Below, in pieces: positions 1-8,678 of a stretch of 64,000 bases of DNA. The first letter of the stretch is position 1, and each line of letters starts with the position of its first letter. Both the position numbers and the translations under genes were made by a program. The notes under the pieces were generated by a model. The model made no database searches. It was not told the DNA's origin and saw nothing but the letters and a program-made list of their open reading frames with translations. Origin of the DNA: Clostridium sp. AF27-2AA (GTDB taxonomy: Bacteria; Bacillota; Clostridia; Lachnospirales; Lachnospiraceae); the NCBI RefSeq assembly GCF_003478505.1, contig NZ_QUFI01000007.1, positions 62,001 to 126,000 of the forward strand, in the 5' to 3' direction.

Positions 1-1046
1 AGTATGCCTCCCGCTTCGCAGAGCAGGTGAAGAAGCTGGGTATTCCGTATATGACCGATACCACCGTGCTGGAGCTGACACCGGACAAGCAGGTGTTTGC
101 GGCATCCCCGGAGGGACTGCTGGAGATCCAGGCAAAGGCAGTGATCCTGGCTATGGGCTGCCGGGAGCGTACCCGCGGAGCCATCAGCACTCCGGGAACC
201 CGTCCGGCCGGTGTGTACACTGCCGGTGTGGCTCAGGCTTATATCAATTTAAAGAACCGCATGCCGGGAAAGAATGTCGTGATCCTTGGATCCGGTGATA
301 TCGGCATGATCATGGCAAGACGTATGACCCTGGAGGGGGCGAAGGTGCTGGGCGTGTTTGAGATTCAGCCATACGCCAGCGGACTGCCGCGAAATATTGA
401 ACAGTGCTTAAATGATTATCAGATTCCACTGCATTTAAGCCATTCCGTAACGGAGATCCGCGGCGTGGACCGTCTCGAGAGTGTCGTCATTTCTGAGGTG
501 GATGACAGGCTGCAGCCGATCCCGGGAACTGAGAAGGAATATCCGTGTGACACCCTGATCCTTTCCGTGGGCCTGATCCCGGAAAATGAGCTGACCTGGA
601 TGGCCGGCGCAAAGCAGGATGATGGAACCAAGGGCGCGTCTGTAGATGAAAACTTCCAGACCACCGTTCCGGGCGTATTCGCGGCAGGAAACGTGCTTCA
701 CGTACATGATCTGGTAGACTTTGTTTCCATGGAGGCAGAGGAACTGGCAGACGGAGCAGCCCGCTACATCAAAGAGGGAGCGCTTCCGGATTGCGGCCTT
801 GCCATTACAGGAGACAGTATGGTAGGACAGCTGACCCCGGCCCGCTTCAGCGGTACCGGAAATGTAACGGTGTCCTTCCGTATGAGAAAACCGGTGAGAA
901 ACTGCACCGTAGAGCTGTGGCAGGGTGACCATCTGGTAAAACAGAAGAAGTTTCCGAAGGCTCTCCCGGCAGAGATGATCCAGATTGGCTTAAAGCCGGA
1001 AGAACTGAATGAGAAGGATAACCTGGAGGTGAGAGTGGTATGTTAA
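1..1046 (+). CDS. NAD(P)/FAD-dependent oxidoreductase, 5' end outside window
   Basis: This is the C-terminal part of a pyridine-nucleotide/FAD oxidoreductase. The open frame runs in from the left edge (YASRFAEQ precedes the first possible start, a GTG at 27), so the true start lies upstream. Visible are a VILAMGCRER strand typical of the first flavin domain, a second dinucleotide-binding motif GSGDIG near residue 90 of the visible part, and the FAD-binding GVFAAGN segment. The partner gene downstream is DUF1667, which overlaps it by 7 nt. In Clostridia this two-gene end usually follows a GlpA/LhgO-like dehydrogenase, so a role in oxidising glycerol-3-phosphate or a 2-hydroxyacid is likely. 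The substrate cannot be told from this fragment. Confidence 0.85.
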   Translation, partial: YASRFAEQVKKLGIPYMTDTTVLELTPDKQVFAASPEGLLEIQAKAVILAMGCRERTRGAISTPGTRPAGVYTAGVAQAYINLKNRMPGKNVVILGSGDIGMIMARRMTLEGAKVLGVFEIQPYASGLPRNIEQCLNDYQIPLHLSHSVTEIRGVDRLESVVISEVDDRLQPIPGTEKEYPCDTLILSVGLIPENELTWMAGAKQDDGTKGASVDENFQTTVPGVFAAGNVLHVHDLVDFVSMEAEELADGAARYIKEGALPDCGLAITGDSMVGQLTPARFSGTGNVTVSFRMRKPVRNCTVELWQGDHLVKQKKFPKALPAEMIQIGLKPEELNEKDNLEVRVVC

Positions 1047-1399
1047 GAACCTTTACCTGTATTATGTGCCCTCAGGGCTGTGAGATTACCGCGGAGGGCA
1101 GCGAAGCGCCGTATTCCATCACCGGCAACAAGTGCAAACGCGGCCATGAATATGTAGAGCAGGAACTGGTAAACCCGATGCGGAATATAGCAACCTCCAT
1201 TCTGGTGGAGGGCGGTGAGATGCCGCTGGCCAGCGTCCGCCTGAGTGCGCCGATCCCGAAGGCTAAGATCTTTGACGTTATGAATGAGATCCGGAAAGTG
1301 AAACGCACCGCGCCGGTTCATGAGGGCGAGGTCGTGATTGAAAATGTGCTGGGACTGGGAAGTAATGTCATTGTGACCAGAACGGTGGAAGCAGAATAA
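1040..1399 (+). CDS. DUF1667 domain protein, cysteine-rich partner of the oxidoreductase
   Basis: The 119-aa protein begins with a cysteine cluster CIMCPQGC followed by a further Cys in GNKCKRG, the DUF1667 pattern that could bind an Fe-S cluster or zinc. Its ATG overlaps the end of the upstream flavoprotein gene by 7 nt, which indicates translational coupling. In this family the protein is almost always encoded with a GlpA-like dehydrogenase and an NAD(P)/FAD oxidoreductase, so it is probably a small electron-transfer subunit. That role is inference from gene context. The operon ends at the terminator immediately downstream. Confidence 0.85.
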   Translation: MLRTFTCIMCPQGCEITAEGSEAPYSITGNKCKRGHEYVEQELVNPMRNIATSILVEGGEMPLASVRLSAPIPKAKIFDVMNEIRKVKRTAPVHEGEVVIENVLGLGSNVIVTRTVEAE

Positions 1400-1420
1400 C
1401 AGAAGAGAAAGCTTTATCGA

Positions 1421-1446
1421 AAGGAGCCGCTTTTGCGGCTCCTTTC
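1421..1446 (+). terminator. Rho-independent terminator after the DUF1667 gene
   Basis: The stem GGAGCCGC / GCGGCTCC with a TTTT loop is followed by a short T-rich tract. It closes the oxidoreductase operon. Confidence 0.8.
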
Positions 1447-1516
1447 GGTGCTTGTGGGACCTGGGAACCGATGGTATAATGAGTATAAAGACTAAAAAGT
1501 AGGATTGGAGGCAGCT

Positions 1517-3247
1517 ATGGCAGGAAAGATGAAACTTCCAGTTGGACTGGAAAGCTTTAAACAGATCCGGCGGGAGAATTATTACTATGTTGATAAAACC
1601 GGGCTGATCGCCCAGCTTCTGGATCTTGGCAGTGCCGTGAATCTGTTTCCGCGCCCAAGGAGATTTGGCAAGTCGCTGAACATGAGCATGCTGCAGAGCT
1701 TTTTTGAGCTTGGCTGTGACCGGATTTTGTTTGAAGGACTGAATATTGCCGGGAAAACGGATTTGTGTGAGCAGTACATGGGAAAATATCCGGTCATTTC
1801 TGTCAGCTTAAAGAGTGTAGACGGAAGCACGTTTGAGGCAGCCCGGGCTGCGCTTAAGATCATTATTGGAAATGAGGCAATGCGCTTTTCCTTTTTGAAG
1901 CAAAGTGAGCAGCTGACGCTGGAAGAAAAGCAGATTTATGAAAAACTGATTGAAATTGGTCAGGCTGGGAACGACATGTATGCAATGTCGGAAGATCTTC
2001 TGACAGCAAGCTTAAAACTTCTGTCCGCACTTTTAAAGAAGCATTATGGAATTCCGGTCATTCTTCTGGTAGACGAATATGATGTACCGCTTGACAAGGC
2101 TTTTCAGAATGGTTATTATGATGAGATGGTATCTTTGATCCGCGGACTTATGGGAAATGCACTGAAAACCAATGAAAACCTCAAATTTGCAGTTCTGACC
2201 GGGTGTCTGAGGATTGCGAAGGAAAGTATTTTTACCGGTCTGAACAATTTTAAAGTATATCCGTTTACCAATCCGGCCTTTGATGAATTTTTTGGTTTTA
2301 CGGATAAAGAAGTAGCGGCAATGCTTCATTATTATGATCTGGATGAGCATTATGAAACCGTGAAGTTATGGTATGATGGTTATCAGTTCGGAAATACAGA
2401 GGTCTATTGTCCGTGGGATGTAATCAATTATTGCAGCGATCATCGGCTGGAACCGGATTTTCCACCGCAGAATTACTGGATCAATACCAGTGGAAATACG
2501 ATCCTGCGGCATTTTATTGAGGACATGGGAACGGAAAAGAAACTGACGAAGCTGGAGCTGGAAAGTCTGATCAGTGGAGATACGGTCCAGAAGGAAATTA
2601 ACCAGGAACTGACCTATCAGGATCTGTATTCTTCTATGGACAATCTGTGGAGCACTCTGTTTATGACCGGATACCTGACACAGCGTGGAAAATCGGATGG
2701 AAACCGTTATAATCTGGCTATTCCCAACCGTGAAGTCCGTGAAATCATGATCCGTCAGGTGCTGGAGCTGTTTCAGGAAAGCGTGGAGCAGGATGGCGGA
2801 ATGGTAAATAAATTTTGCAATGCGCTGCTCTGCGGAAATCCGGAAACCGTGGAATCTGTCTTGACAGAGTATCTGAAGAAAACCATCAGTGTCCGTGATA
2901 CCTTTGTGCGGAAACCGGCAAAGGAAAACTTTTATCATGGAATTCTGCTGGGAATTCTGAGCTTCAAAGGCGGCTGGTCTGTCCGCTCAAATCAGGAGTC
3001 AGGAGATGGATTCAGTGATATTTCCATTCGGATTGATGATGCCGATCTCGGAATAGTGATAGAGGTAAAGTATGCGGAACCGGGACGCGAGGAACAGGAA
3101 TGCCAGAAGGCACTGAGGCAGATCATTGACAAGCAGTATGAAGAATCCCTCCTGCAGGATGGGATCCATAAGATCCTGAAATACGGAATTGCATGCAGCA
3201 GGAAGAAGTGCAGGGTCGTGATGGCAACGGAGAAAATCAGAATATGA
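1517..3247 (+). CDS. AAA-ATPase-like protein with C-terminal PD-(D/E)XK nuclease domain
   Basis: This 576-aa protein belongs to the AAA-ATPase_like plus PDDEXK_9 family that is abundant in Bacteroidetes and Lachnospiraceae. The N-terminus carries the family signature PVGLESF..YVDKT and a modified P-loop RPRRFGKSLN near residues 46-55; a Walker B-like ILLVDEYDVP follows near residue 185. The C-terminal 90 residues contain GFSDISI and IVIEVKYAE, the D...ExK core of a PD-(D/E)XK nuclease fold. I chose ATG 1517 over the in-frame TTG at 1505 because GGAGG at 1507-1511 would lie inside the longer version. It stands alone between two terminators. The biological role of the family is not established; it is often scattered like mobile or selfish genes. 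Confidence 0.85.
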   Translation: MAGKMKLPVGLESFKQIRRENYYYVDKTGLIAQLLDLGSAVNLFPRPRRFGKSLNMSMLQSFFELGCDRILFEGLNIAGKTDLCEQYMGKYPVISVSLKSVDGSTFEAARAALKIIIGNEAMRFSFLKQSEQLTLEEKQIYEKLIEIGQAGNDMYAMSEDLLTASLKLLSALLKKHYGIPVILLVDEYDVPLDKAFQNGYYDEMVSLIRGLMGNALKTNENLKFAVLTGCLRIAKESIFTGLNNFKVYPFTNPAFDEFFGFTDKEVAAMLHYYDLDEHYETVKLWYDGYQFGNTEVYCPWDVINYCSDHRLEPDFPPQNYWINTSGNTILRHFIEDMGTEKKLTKLELESLISGDTVQKEINQELTYQDLYSSMDNLWSTLFMTGYLTQRGKSDGNRYNLAIPNREVREIMIRQVLELFQESVEQDGGMVNKFCNALLCGNPETVESVLTEYLKKTISVRDTFVRKPAKENFYHGILLGILSFKGGWSVRSNQESGDGFSDISIRIDDADLGIVIEVKYAEPGREEQECQKALRQIIDKQYEESLLQDGIHKILKYGIACSRKKCRVVMATEKIRI

Positions 3248-3254
3248 CATGAAA

Positions 3255-3301
3255 AAGCTCCATGAAAGCAAATGCTGTCTGCGGTTTTCATGGAGCCTTT
3301 T
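3255..3301. terminator. Terminator between convergent ATPase and LysR genes
   Basis: An inverted repeat with arms AAAAGCTCCATGAAA and TTTTCATGGAGCCTTTT is T-rich on one side and A-rich on the other, so it can serve both converging genes. Confidence 0.7.
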
Positions 3302-3305
3302 GCTG

Positions 3306-4247
3306 TCAGAAAGAAATAGAATATTTCTCTGCCAGATAAGGGTGTTCGGTGTTCTGTTTGAAATAATTTAAGATTTGATCCATAAAGGCCTGTTCCGGCT
3401 CGTTTAACACCCAGTCCTTCTGGCGTACTACCAGATTTAAGCGCTTCATGGCCGGGGAGAGCGGGTAGTAGGCAATGTGGTTGCGGTTGACAGAGCAGGA
3501 CTCGGATATAAATGCGACACCGGCATTCTGGGCTACCATACTGCGTGTGGCGGAAATGTTGTTGGTCTCACACACGGCAACAGGCTCAAACCCGCAGGCA
3601 TCGAAGAACTGGTCGCCGATCATGCGCAGGGAGGCCCCCTTTTTGGATAATAAAAGGTTGTCGCCTGCAAAGTTTGCTTTTACTTCCTCTGCAGTGATCG
3701 GTGTTCCGGATGGATGCGTCAGCGCGTACGGGTGAAACATGGATATGGCAAGGAATACTTCTTCCTCGCGAAGTACCTGCACAAGGCTTCCGTAGGGAAT
3801 AGTGCTTACGTCAGAGGCCAGGCCGACATCCAGAGTACCTTCAGTCAGTGCCTTTTTGAAGGCAGGCAGGCTTGTTTCTGTAATTTCAATGGTGATTCCC
3901 GGATACTGTTCCCGGAATAACGGGATGATCTCGGTCAGCATGCGAAGTCCCCAGTTCGAGGTGACTCCGACACGGATACGGCCTTTCTGGCTCAGTGCCG
4001 CAATGTTCTGATACAGATCCTTCTGGATCTTTACAACCTTCTGGGCAGCTTCTACATACAGCACACCGGCAGACGTCAGGCTCAACTCACCTTTGGACCG
4101 GATAAAAAGAGGTGTGCCGAGTTCCTGCTCCAGTCTGGAAAGATACTGGCTCAGAGAGGACTGAGAGACAAACAAGTCTTCTGCCGCTTTCGTCATATTG
4201 TGCCGGTTGGCAATGGCCAGAATATAGTTTAAGTATTTGACATCCAA
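3306..4247 (-). CDS. LysR-family transcriptional regulator
   Basis: The 313-aa product has the N-terminal LysR helix-turn-helix (MTKAAEDLFVSQSSLSQYLSRLE, shown here only as its location, residues about 18-40) and the C-terminal type 2 periplasmic-binding-protein fold that senses a small effector. The start is a TTG at 4247 placed 8 nt after GGAGG; the next in-frame Met would remove the first helix. It is the downstream member of a tandem LysR pair, followed by a terminator. The pair is divergent from the LarA-like gene at 5419, its likely target. The effector is unknown. Confidence 0.9.
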   Translation of the reverse strand: MDVKYLNYILAIANRHNMTKAAEDLFVSQSSLSQYLSRLEQELGTPLFIRSKGELSLTSAGVLYVEAAQKVVKIQKDLYQNIAALSQKGRIRVGVTSNWGLRMLTEIIPLFREQYPGITIEITETSLPAFKKALTEGTLDVGLASDVSTIPYGSLVQVLREEEVFLAISMFHPYALTHPSGTPITAEEVKANFAGDNLLLSKKGASLRMIGDQFFDACGFEPVAVCETNNISATRSMVAQNAGVAFISESCSVNRNHIAYYPLSPAMKRLNLVVRQKDWVLNEPEQAFMDQILNYFKQNTEHPYLAEKYSISF

Positions 4248-4328
4248 AAGAAAACCTCCATTTGTACGTTGTGCAATTCATGAGCTGCTTCTTATTATAC
4301 CCTAAATGAGAAAGAAAGTAAAAAGCTT

Positions 4329-5258
4329 TCACAGGATAAGCTCTCCCCAGTATTCCTGGGACAGCCGGATGAAACAGTCTGCTGCTGCTGAGAGATAGCT
4401 TCCCTTTTTCCGGCTGGCACAGATATTCCAGACCGGATGTGAGGGAAAGGAAAAGTAGGAAACATGTTCAAAAACATGCGGATGGCTGCTGGCGGCAAAA
4501 TAGCTTGGAACGACGCTGCAGCAGATCCCGGCAGACACCATTTCCAGTGTTGTGGCAGAACGCTGTGCGAAAAACAGGGTTTCCGGATAAAAGCCGTATA
4601 TCCGGAATGCCTGGCAGATCACCTCATACATGGTAGATTCTTTATACATCATGGCAAAGGGTTCATACCGGACAAGATTTGGATCCAGCTCCGGATAGGG
4701 GCTTTTCTCAGTTGGGACAGCCTTGCCACAGGCCGGATGCAGGCTGGGAATGGCAAGGAGGATTTCTTCCTGAGCCAGAGGAATATAAAGATCCTCTGTC
4801 TGTTGTTCTTCTGAAAGTGTCAGGATTCCGAGATCCAGCTTGCCGGTACGGATCATCTGCTGTTGGGCGCGTACATTGGCCTCGTAGATATTGATGGTCA
4901 CTTCCGGAAACTGTTTGTGAAAGGCCGGATAAATATGGGTAAAGGTTGTGGTTCCATGTTCGGAAGTAACACCAATACTTAAATTTCCTTTCTGGGAGTC
5001 GGACAGATCCTGAAGCCTGCGGTCGGTTTCCTGGCGGATCTGCAGGATCTGGCGGGCAGAGCTTAAGTATATCTGACCGGCCCTGGTGGGGGACCAGCCG
5101 CTTCGGGAACGCTCAAAAAGCGGAAGACCGATCTCGTGCTCCAGATTGCTGACCTGCTGGGTCAGTGCGGATGGGGTGATAAAAAGTCTTTGCGCGGCGC
5201 GAGCCAGCTTTCCTTCTTCTGCAAGAGTAACGATATATTCGATTTCTTTTAAATTCAT
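4329..5258 (-). CDS. LysR-family transcriptional regulator
   Basis: The 309-aa protein has a LysR DNA-binding domain in the first 60 residues (ARAAQRLFITPSALTQQVSN) and an effector-binding domain. AGGAG lies 6 nt before ATG 5258. It is divergent from the LarA-like racemase gene across a 160-bp intergenic region, the classical arrangement in which the regulator controls both itself and the adjacent operon. It is transcribed towards a second LysR gene with an 81-bp gap, so the two probably share a transcript. The regulated pathway is inferred only from this position. Confidence 0.9.
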   Translation of the reverse strand: MNLKEIEYIVTLAEEGKLARAAQRLFITPSALTQQVSNLEHEIGLPLFERSRSGWSPTRAGQIYLSSARQILQIRQETDRRLQDLSDSQKGNLSIGVTSEHGTTTFTHIYPAFHKQFPEVTINIYEANVRAQQQMIRTGKLDLGILTLSEEQQTEDLYIPLAQEEILLAIPSLHPACGKAVPTEKSPYPELDPNLVRYEPFAMMYKESTMYEVICQAFRIYGFYPETLFFAQRSATTLEMVSAGICCSVVPSYFAASSHPHVFEHVSYFSFPSHPVWNICASRKKGSYLSAAADCFIRLSQEYWGELIL

Positions 5259-5339
5259 ACGGAGCTCCTCTGATCCGGATTTCGTGATGATTTTAGTATA
5301 ACATTTAGAAAAACTAAAGGAAAGACAAAAAAGTTTAAA

Positions 5340-5368
5340 TTTACTTTTTGAATGGGCGCTGATATAGT
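5340..5368 (+). promoter_or_regulatory. Candidate sigma-A promoter for the LarA-like gene
   Basis: TTTACT at 5340-5345 and TATAGT at 5363-5368 are separated by 17 bp, upstream of the gene at 5419. The match to consensus is moderate. Confidence 0.4.
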
Positions 5369-5418
5369 AAATAGAGAGGGTTAGATGAAATAACGATGAA
5401 TACAGGAGGCAATATCAT

Positions 5419-6723
5419 ATGGGACCAGTAAAAGGCGGAAGTATCTCAAATCTGTTGAAGGATATTCCAATCCCCAAAATGTTCCGGGCGGAGCAGAGCT
5501 TTAAGAAAGACCGGATTGAGCCGGAGCAGATTCCCGGAGTTGTGAGAGAACAGCTTTCCAGACCGGAAATCAGCTCCAGGATCCAGCCGGGAATGAATAT
5601 CGCGATCACGGCCGGAAGCCGGGGTATTGCCAATGTAAATGTGATTACCCGCGCGATTGTTGATTATGTGAAAGAAAAGGGAGCATATCCGTTTATCGTT
5701 CCGGCCATGGGAAGCCATGGAGGAGCAAAGGCAGAGAGCCAGAAAGAGCTTCTTGCCGGTTACGGAATTACAGAGGAGGCAATGGGATGCCCGATCAGAT
5801 CCTCCATGGAAACGGTGCTCCTGGGATATTCTGAGTATGGAAAACCGGTTTATCAGGATAAAAATGCGCATGAAGCCGACGGAATCATTGTTTCCTGTCG
5901 GATCAAGCCCCACAATGCTTTCCGCGGTCCTTATGAGAGCGGTGTCTGCAAGATGATGGTAGTCGGACTTGGCAAGCAGAAGGGCGCAGAAAGCGTCCAC
6001 AGTGACGGACTCGGAAATATGGCGCGGAATCTTCCGGCAAATGCGAAGGTGGTAGTGGAAAATTCCAATATTTTATTTGCGATTCCCTGTGTTGAGAATG
6101 CCTATGACGAGACTGCACTAATTGAGGCGATCCCGACAGAAAAAATCTTTGAGCGGGAGCCTGAGCTTCTGAAAATCGCATTTTCCAATATGCCGAGCAT
6201 CCTCGTGAAGGAAGCAGATGTCCTGGTTGTAAATGAGATCGGAAAGAATTTCAGCGGAACCGGCGTGGACCCGAACATTTCCGGTACCTGGTCCACAGAA
6301 TTCGGAAAAGGTGGGCTGCAGGTGAAACGGACCTGCTTTCTGGACCTGCGGGACAGTTCTCACGGAAATGCAAATGGAATGGGACTGGCAGATGTAATTA
6401 CAAAGCGGATTTTTGATAAACTCGATCTGGATGTAATCTATACGAATTGCTTTACCAGCACAGTTTTACGCTCCGGCATGATGCCGCCGGTTGTTTATGA
6501 TGATAAAGAAGCCATCCAGGCCTGCATCCGTACGGCAAATCAGATTGACCGGGAGCATGCCCGGATCGTCCGGATCAAGAATACGCTTCACATCGGCGAG
6601 ATCATGCTTTCGGAGGCATATTATGAGGATGTGAAAAACGGAAGATATCCGGGGGTTACTGCACTGGATGAGCCGCAGGAACTGGAATTTGACGAGCAGG
6701 GAGCTCTGCTGACCCGGATCTGA
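5419..6723 (+). CDS. LarA-like (lactate racemase domain, DUF2088) protein
   Basis: The 434-aa protein resembles the LarA N-terminal family, whose founder is the nickel-pincer lactate racemase. Visible conserved stretches are AITAGSRGI (about residue 60), AMGSHGG (about 97) and RIKPHNAFRGPYESG (about 165). These line up with the regions of LarA that supply the active-site histidines and the cofactor lysine, but exact residue equivalence was not checked by alignment. AGGAGG at 5404-5409 supports ATG 5419. The gene stands alone between a divergent LysR pair and a terminator. No larB, larC or larE cofactor-maturation genes are in the window. Likely role: racemising or epimerising a 2-hydroxyacid that feeds the sugar-acid genes downstream; the substrate is unknown. 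Confidence 0.65.
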   Translation: MGPVKGGSISNLLKDIPIPKMFRAEQSFKKDRIEPEQIPGVVREQLSRPEISSRIQPGMNIAITAGSRGIANVNVITRAIVDYVKEKGAYPFIVPAMGSHGGAKAESQKELLAGYGITEEAMGCPIRSSMETVLLGYSEYGKPVYQDKNAHEADGIIVSCRIKPHNAFRGPYESGVCKMMVVGLGKQKGAESVHSDGLGNMARNLPANAKVVVENSNILFAIPCVENAYDETALIEAIPTEKIFEREPELLKIAFSNMPSILVKEADVLVVNEIGKNFSGTGVDPNISGTWSTEFGKGGLQVKRTCFLDLRDSSHGNANGMGLADVITKRIFDKLDLDVIYTNCFTSTVLRSGMMPPVVYDDKEAIQACIRTANQIDREHARIVRIKNTLHIGEIMLSEAYYEDVKNGRYPGVTALDEPQELEFDEQGALLTRI

Positions 6724-6760
6724 CCGGATTTCGATAATAAAGAAAATGTGAAAAATGCCC

Positions 6761-6787
6761 AAAAGCCTCGAGAAATCGAGGCTTTTT
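6761..6787 (+). terminator. Terminator after the LarA-like gene
   Basis: AAAAGCCTCGA / TCGAGGCTTTTT with a GAAA tetraloop forms a perfect intrinsic terminator. Confidence 0.85.
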
Positions 6788-7204
6788 GAGGTAAAAAGTA
6801 TTGAAAAACAGACTTTTATTATATATAATAAGTTCAGCAAGGCTCTGATTGCAGAGCCAAATCGATCGTGAACAGGAGGTTTCCTGTCTTAATAAAAACA
6901 GGACAACGACTTAATATAAGTAAGAATATTCGAAATATAATTAATTTTACTTACCGTACTAAATGAGATACAATCTCAATTGCGAGTCCGATAAGATTTT
7001 ACACGAACTGCTATTAGAAAAAATGATTACAGCAATCATTTATAAATATTGGACAGATTCCTCAGAAACTTTTATCATTAGAGTATAACAATGAACAAAG
7101 AAAAATTGCATGGGAGCTTTTTTTTACATCCTGCGTTAAAAATTTGCATGAAACAGAGAAACGGATGACAGAAAAATGTTAAGCTCCGGCAAGAGGAGGA
7201 AAAT
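6788..7204 (+). promoter_or_regulatory. Long gene-free leader of gudD with serial palindromes
   Basis: No coding frame of note is visible in these 417 bp, which are AT-rich compared with their surroundings. They hold a row of short hairpins: 6832-6873 (GGCTCTG/CAGAGCC inside GTTCA/TGAAC), 6882-6903 (TCCTGT/ACAGGA), about 6917-6954 (GTAAG/CTTAC), 6964-6978 (TGAGAT-ACA-ATCTCA) and 7022-7040 (AATGATT-ACAGC-AATCATT). They could be regulator-binding palindromes or a structured 5' leader. I could not match them to a known riboswitch. Confidence 0.5.
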
Positions 7205-8551
7205 ATGAACAAGGGTACCCCTACAGTAACTGAGATGCAGGTAATTCCGGTAGCAGGCTATGACAGCATGCTCATGACCTTAAGCGGCTGCCATGCACCG
7301 TACTTTACCAGAAACCTGGTTATCTTAAAGGACAGTGCAGGCCACACCGGTATCGGTGAGATCCATGGCGGCGACTATACCTGCGAAGCATTAAAGAGCT
7401 GCATTCCGTTAGTAGTCGGCCAGCAGGTCGGCAAGTACCGTTCTATTCTGGACAGCATCCACAAAGCTTCCAAGAGAGCAAAAGAGGATGACGGCGAGGG
7501 TATCCAGAGCCTGGATATCAGCAAGCTGAAATTCGTAGTAAAAGCAGAGTGGGCGATTGAGTGCGCACTGCTTGACTTACTTGGCCAGTATTTAGACCTG
7601 CCGATGTGCGAGCTGTTAGGCGACGGCAAGCAGAGAGACCAGGTTGAGACTCTTGGTTATCTGTTCTATGTCAGCGACAAGAACAAGGCAAAGGAGCTGA
7701 ACTACTTAGATGAGAGCGACAGCTCTGACCCGTGGTTCAAGCTTCGTCGTCAGGAAATGCTGACCCCGGAGCGCATCGTGGAGCAGGCTCAGGTTCTTCA
7801 CGAGAAGTACGGTTTCCGCAACTTCAAATTAAAAGGCGGCGTGCTGAAGGGCTCTGAGGAGATGGAAGCAATCCGCGCACTGAAAAAAGCATTCCCGAAC
7901 GGACGTATCAACATCGACCCGAACGGCGCATGGAGCCTGGCAGAGGCCATTGAGCTGTGCAAGCCGATGGAAGGCGTTCTTACATACATCGAGGATCCGT
8001 GTGGTCCGGAGTCCGGATTCAGCAGCCGTGAGATCATGGCTGAGTTCAAGAACAAGGTAAACCTGCCGGTAGCAACCAACATGATCGCAACCGACTGGAG
8101 ACAGTTCTATCATGCAGCAGCACTGAAGTCCGTAGACATCGTGCTTGCAGATCCGCACTTCTGGGGATTCGGAGGAAGCGTCCGCATGGCTCAGATCTTA
8201 AATGACTGGGGCCTGACCTGGGGCAGCCACTCCAACAACCACTTTGATATCACCTTGACTGCATTTGCTCATGTAGCAGCAGCAGCACCGGGCAACCCGA
8301 CCGCGCTGGATACCCATTGGATCTGGCAGGATGGTCAGAACCTCTTAAATGATACTCCGCAGATCGTAGACGGATATCTGCAGGTTCCGAAGAAGCCGGG
8401 CCTTGGCGTTACCATCAATATGGACCGCGTCATGGAGGCAAACAAGCTGTACAATTCCCTGCCGACTCACGACCGTGACGACGCAATGGCTATGCAGTAT
8501 TTAATTCCGAACTGGAAGTTCGATTCCAAGAAACCGGCACTGGTACGGTAA
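7205..8551 (+). CDS. gudD: D-glucarate dehydratase (enolase superfamily)
   Basis: The enzyme dehydrates D-glucarate (and usually L-idarate) to 5-dehydro-4-deoxy-D-glucarate in the cytoplasm. The 448-aa sequence follows E. coli GudD closely from end to end, including VTEMQVIPVAG at the N-terminus and LGVxIxMDxVMxAN near the C-terminus. With an offset of 3 from the E. coli numbering I see the catalytic lysines in FKLKGG (K208, K210), metal ligands D238, E263 and N292, D316, and the base H342 in WGSHSNNH. The ribosome-binding site AGGAGG is well placed. It heads a probable operon with tctB, tctA and tctC, so glucarate or a related diacid is the likely transported substrate. The downstream aldolase (garL or kdgD type) is not in the window. 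Codon use is strongly biased, suggesting high expression. Confidence 0.95.
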   Translation: MNKGTPTVTEMQVIPVAGYDSMLMTLSGCHAPYFTRNLVILKDSAGHTGIGEIHGGDYTCEALKSCIPLVVGQQVGKYRSILDSIHKASKRAKEDDGEGIQSLDISKLKFVVKAEWAIECALLDLLGQYLDLPMCELLGDGKQRDQVETLGYLFYVSDKNKAKELNYLDESDSSDPWFKLRRQEMLTPERIVEQAQVLHEKYGFRNFKLKGGVLKGSEEMEAIRALKKAFPNGRINIDPNGAWSLAEAIELCKPMEGVLTYIEDPCGPESGFSSREIMAEFKNKVNLPVATNMIATDWRQFYHAAALKSVDIVLADPHFWGFGGSVRMAQILNDWGLTWGSHSNNHFDITLTAFAHVAAAAPGNPTALDTHWIWQDGQNLLNDTPQIVDGYLQVPKKPGLGVTINMDRVMEANKLYNSLPTHDRDDAMAMQYLIPNWKFDSKKPALVR

Positions 8552-8554
8552 GAA

Positions 8555-8630
8555 AATCCCGAATCGGGATTGAAACTGCCGGCACGGCCTGCAGCGGGCT
8601 GTGCCGGTTCTGAGGTTGGCTCAATCCCGA
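8555..8630 (+). promoter_or_regulatory. Intercistronic RNA structure with two alternative folds
   Basis: Between gudD and tctB, AATCCCGA-A-TCGGGATT (8555-8571) can form a local hairpin. Its right half plus two bases (TCGGGATTGA, 8564-8573) is also a perfect 10-bp complement of TCAATCCCGA (8621-8630), enclosing an inner stem CCGGCAC/GTGCCGG (8579-8607). The folds are mutually exclusive. No T-tract follows, so it is not an ordinary terminator. Confidence 0.5.
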
Positions 8631-8678
8631 AAGGGTTTGGCGGTAGGATATAAACAAAAAGAAAAGGAGATGAAGGGT

